A stretch of DNA of 64,000 nucleotides from NCBI GenBank assembly GCA_013396655.1, contig WBMV01007374.1, positions 219,434 through 283,433 on the forward strand. The letters are read 5' to 3'. Source of the stretch: Campylorhamphus procurvoides (lineage: Eukaryota; Chordata; Aves; Passeriformes; Dendrocolaptidae). This document shows positions 61,732 through 64,000 of this stretch, one piece after another (position 1 is the first letter of the stretch; each line of letters starts with the position of its first letter). Under the pieces are notes generated by a model. It was not told where the DNA came from and did not search any database. It saw only the letters and a list, made by a program, of their open reading frames with translations. Position numbers and translations under genes: made by a program.

Positions 61732-64000
61732 TGCAATTCTGTAAAAAATCCTGTGGATTGTTCTTCTGCAATTCCTAATATGCATTCCCCTTCTAGACAT
61801 GAAGCTAAAAAATATTTCACAGAAAGTACTTATTATATATAGCAGAAAACAATTTAATGAAGTAGTATAGAAAATTCATTACTCGAAGACCTCATCATGT
61901 CCTTATACAAGGTGGGCAAGTGTCACCAACTGGCAATAGAGAAATGGCATCAGAAAGCTCTCAGTGACAAACAACCCATGCTAATGACTGACAGGAAGGG
62001 AACATTTGACGTGGGCTGAACCAGCCTCTTCAAAATATTGACATTAATACAACTTTCAGTGACATATCCTGGTATCTTCAATTACACAATATAGCAAACA
62101 GATTTGTAGGCAGAACAGAATGAACTGGTAAGGTTTGCAAGTATGGGATCCATTTCCTGAGGTTCCTTGGCCTAAATTTCCTAGTCTCAAGAATGAAGAA
62201 CGCTGCTGCGGGAAATTCGGAATGCTCTTACATGTATAGAAAATGACTTCATACCAAAGACAAGGGAACCAAAAATACAAGGAAAGATTCAGATTTGGTC
62301 TTGATTTCAAGCCCCCAAAACAGGTAATGCTAGAGAAGTTCAGACTCATATTCTGCTGTGCTTCCTAAGGCAACCTCCACACCACTTCTTCCTCTTTTTT
62401 CTGTGGCTTGCAGGAGTCACCCAAGAAAGGTGATTTTTCATGATGCCCAAAATCAGACAGAGTGGATTCTCAAATGAGAATGACTAAACCTCATTTGGGC
62501 ACATTTAAAATAAAAGAAAGTTAATGGTAAAACACCTCAAAGAATCTGATGTCCTTTTAAATTAAGGACTAAAATTAAGGACAAAATTAGTTTGTTATAG
62601 AACTGAAAAATGGCATGATCTTTTATAATCCATAGAATGTATACAGTGATTTATGAAGTTAAACACCAGATTTTGTGCTATGCAATATATAAACCAAGAG
62701 AAACAACAGAACTAAAATAAGCATATCACTAGGAGCAGAGTGATCCCAGCTGACATTACCTTGCATCTTGAGTTACCACCTAAGCCTGTGGAAAATGAGT
62801 TCACATTCTGCTTTGAGTGGGCATCATTTTACGCTTCTTCTGCAAAGTTGACAGTCACCACATCATCTGTTAATGGCAAATTGGACTGAATGTGTTTATC
62901 ATAGAATATTTTCCATTAGCCCATCCTCCAAGGCACAAATACAATTACACATATTGAACATCACTACTGTGAGGTCAACACAATTTAGCAAGAGTAAAAA
63001 TAAATCATCATTGCTCTCCTAGGGAAATGGACACCTTGTCTTGCCAACTGCATCACTGAAGTAGAGAGCAGAAGCGATTTTCCCAGTTGGGGCCAACTTT
63101 ATCTGATGTGCAACCACATACACTTCAGTCAGGCTAGATCAGGAGTGCATTTGTTAGCCTGGAATAAGACTGGCCAAGTGTTTTTCAACAGGTAGTTCGA
63201 TGGTTCCAGGGTAGTTGACCTGGGATTTAAATAGACTCTTGACACATCACTGGGTCCTCTGCGCCCAACAAAAGTGTGTACTATTGATTATCTGTGTGAT
63301 TTTGCCCCTTACAGGCCAGAAGCAGATCTAATATTATTATTGAAGCCGTATGTGTGATTTCAGTTACCATGAATAAGGTGGTAATTTTTCCATCATGATA
63401 CTTTAACAACCATACATTTGATGGATGATATGACTTATTATACACATTATAAACTCCTAATGATATTTCACACATCTTTCTGGAATTCTGTGACAATCTA
63501 CATTATAGCTATGATTAGAAAATGCTGCATCAGGAAGAGCCCTAGAAACACAATTTATCATAAGCAGATCATAATTCCCTTAAAAATTTCCACAGAGAAG
63601 GATTCAACTCGCATAGTTTCTCTTTTTGTTATGCATTTTGATGTGATTGTGAAACTGGCAATGTACTGAAGACAGAAATTCTGTGATGACTCATTACTGC
63701 TACAAAGATTAAAAGAGAACAGAAAATAGAATAATTCTTATAACCCTCTCCTAACACTCTTTTAGCTGTGATACTAACAGAGCTTGAGCAAAATTCTAAT
63801 GATACAAATTGTAATGAACATCTGTAGCTATTACAAAATTGGTCTATTTCCACATCTCTGAGTGGTTTCGCTGTCTTTTTCAACAGGCAGTGACAAAGTA
63901 ACTTTCCAAAATTGTCATCCTTTTTGAATTACCTGCATTTTCCCTGCTAAAGTGAGAAATCAGCAACTGTACGACTTGCTGACTGTATCACTAACATTTT
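61732..64000. other. intergenic, no gene seen
   Basis: AT-rich sequence to the window edge. I recognise no coding exon, RNA gene or transposon here. Confidence 0.55.

Overview
The window is vertebrate nuclear DNA, almost certainly from a bird. It is AT-rich and gene-poor, with one CpG-rich promoter, intron-split coding sequence and several CR1 LINE pieces. Their 3' ends carry the avian hallmark, ATTCTATGATTCT-like tails and the GGTTTGGGTTGGAAG block in reverse orientation. I cannot name the species or order.

One protein-coding gene can be supported: the 5' end of GRIA3 (AMPA glutamate receptor subunit GluA3) on the minus strand. Coding exon 1 (11169-11259) encodes the signal peptide and the start of the mature receptor (GFPNTISIG). 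Exon 2 (9862-10020) encodes the next 52 residues of the amino-terminal domain. Splice sites and phases fit exactly. Intron 1 is only 1,148 bp and holds a 402-bp GC-rich minisatellite of 21-bp units. The first 9,861 bases are the start of intron 2; exon 3 is not in the window and should lie beyond base 1.

Bases of about 10340-12070 form the GRIA3 CpG island. On the coding strand upstream of the ATG there are a tiny upstream ORF, a purine-rich tract, two CCAAT boxes, GC boxes and a 56-base assembly gap (11678-11733) that begins inside a CTCGG pentamer repeat.

From about 12100 to 64000 lies the 5' flank of GRIA3, a gene desert in which I recognise no exon, retrogene, tRNA or other RNA gene. It holds four CR1 tail pieces, one long decayed CR1 body with a recognisable reverse-transcriptase remnant (about 32990-34185), short microsatellites, inverted repeats, and a patch of TTAGGG-like telomeric sequence enclosing a 16-bp minisatellite (61550-61731). 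I saw no novel multi-gene system. The least ordinary signals are the two minisatellites, the promoter gap, and the GRIA3 start codon, which corresponds to the second methionine of the mammalian protein.
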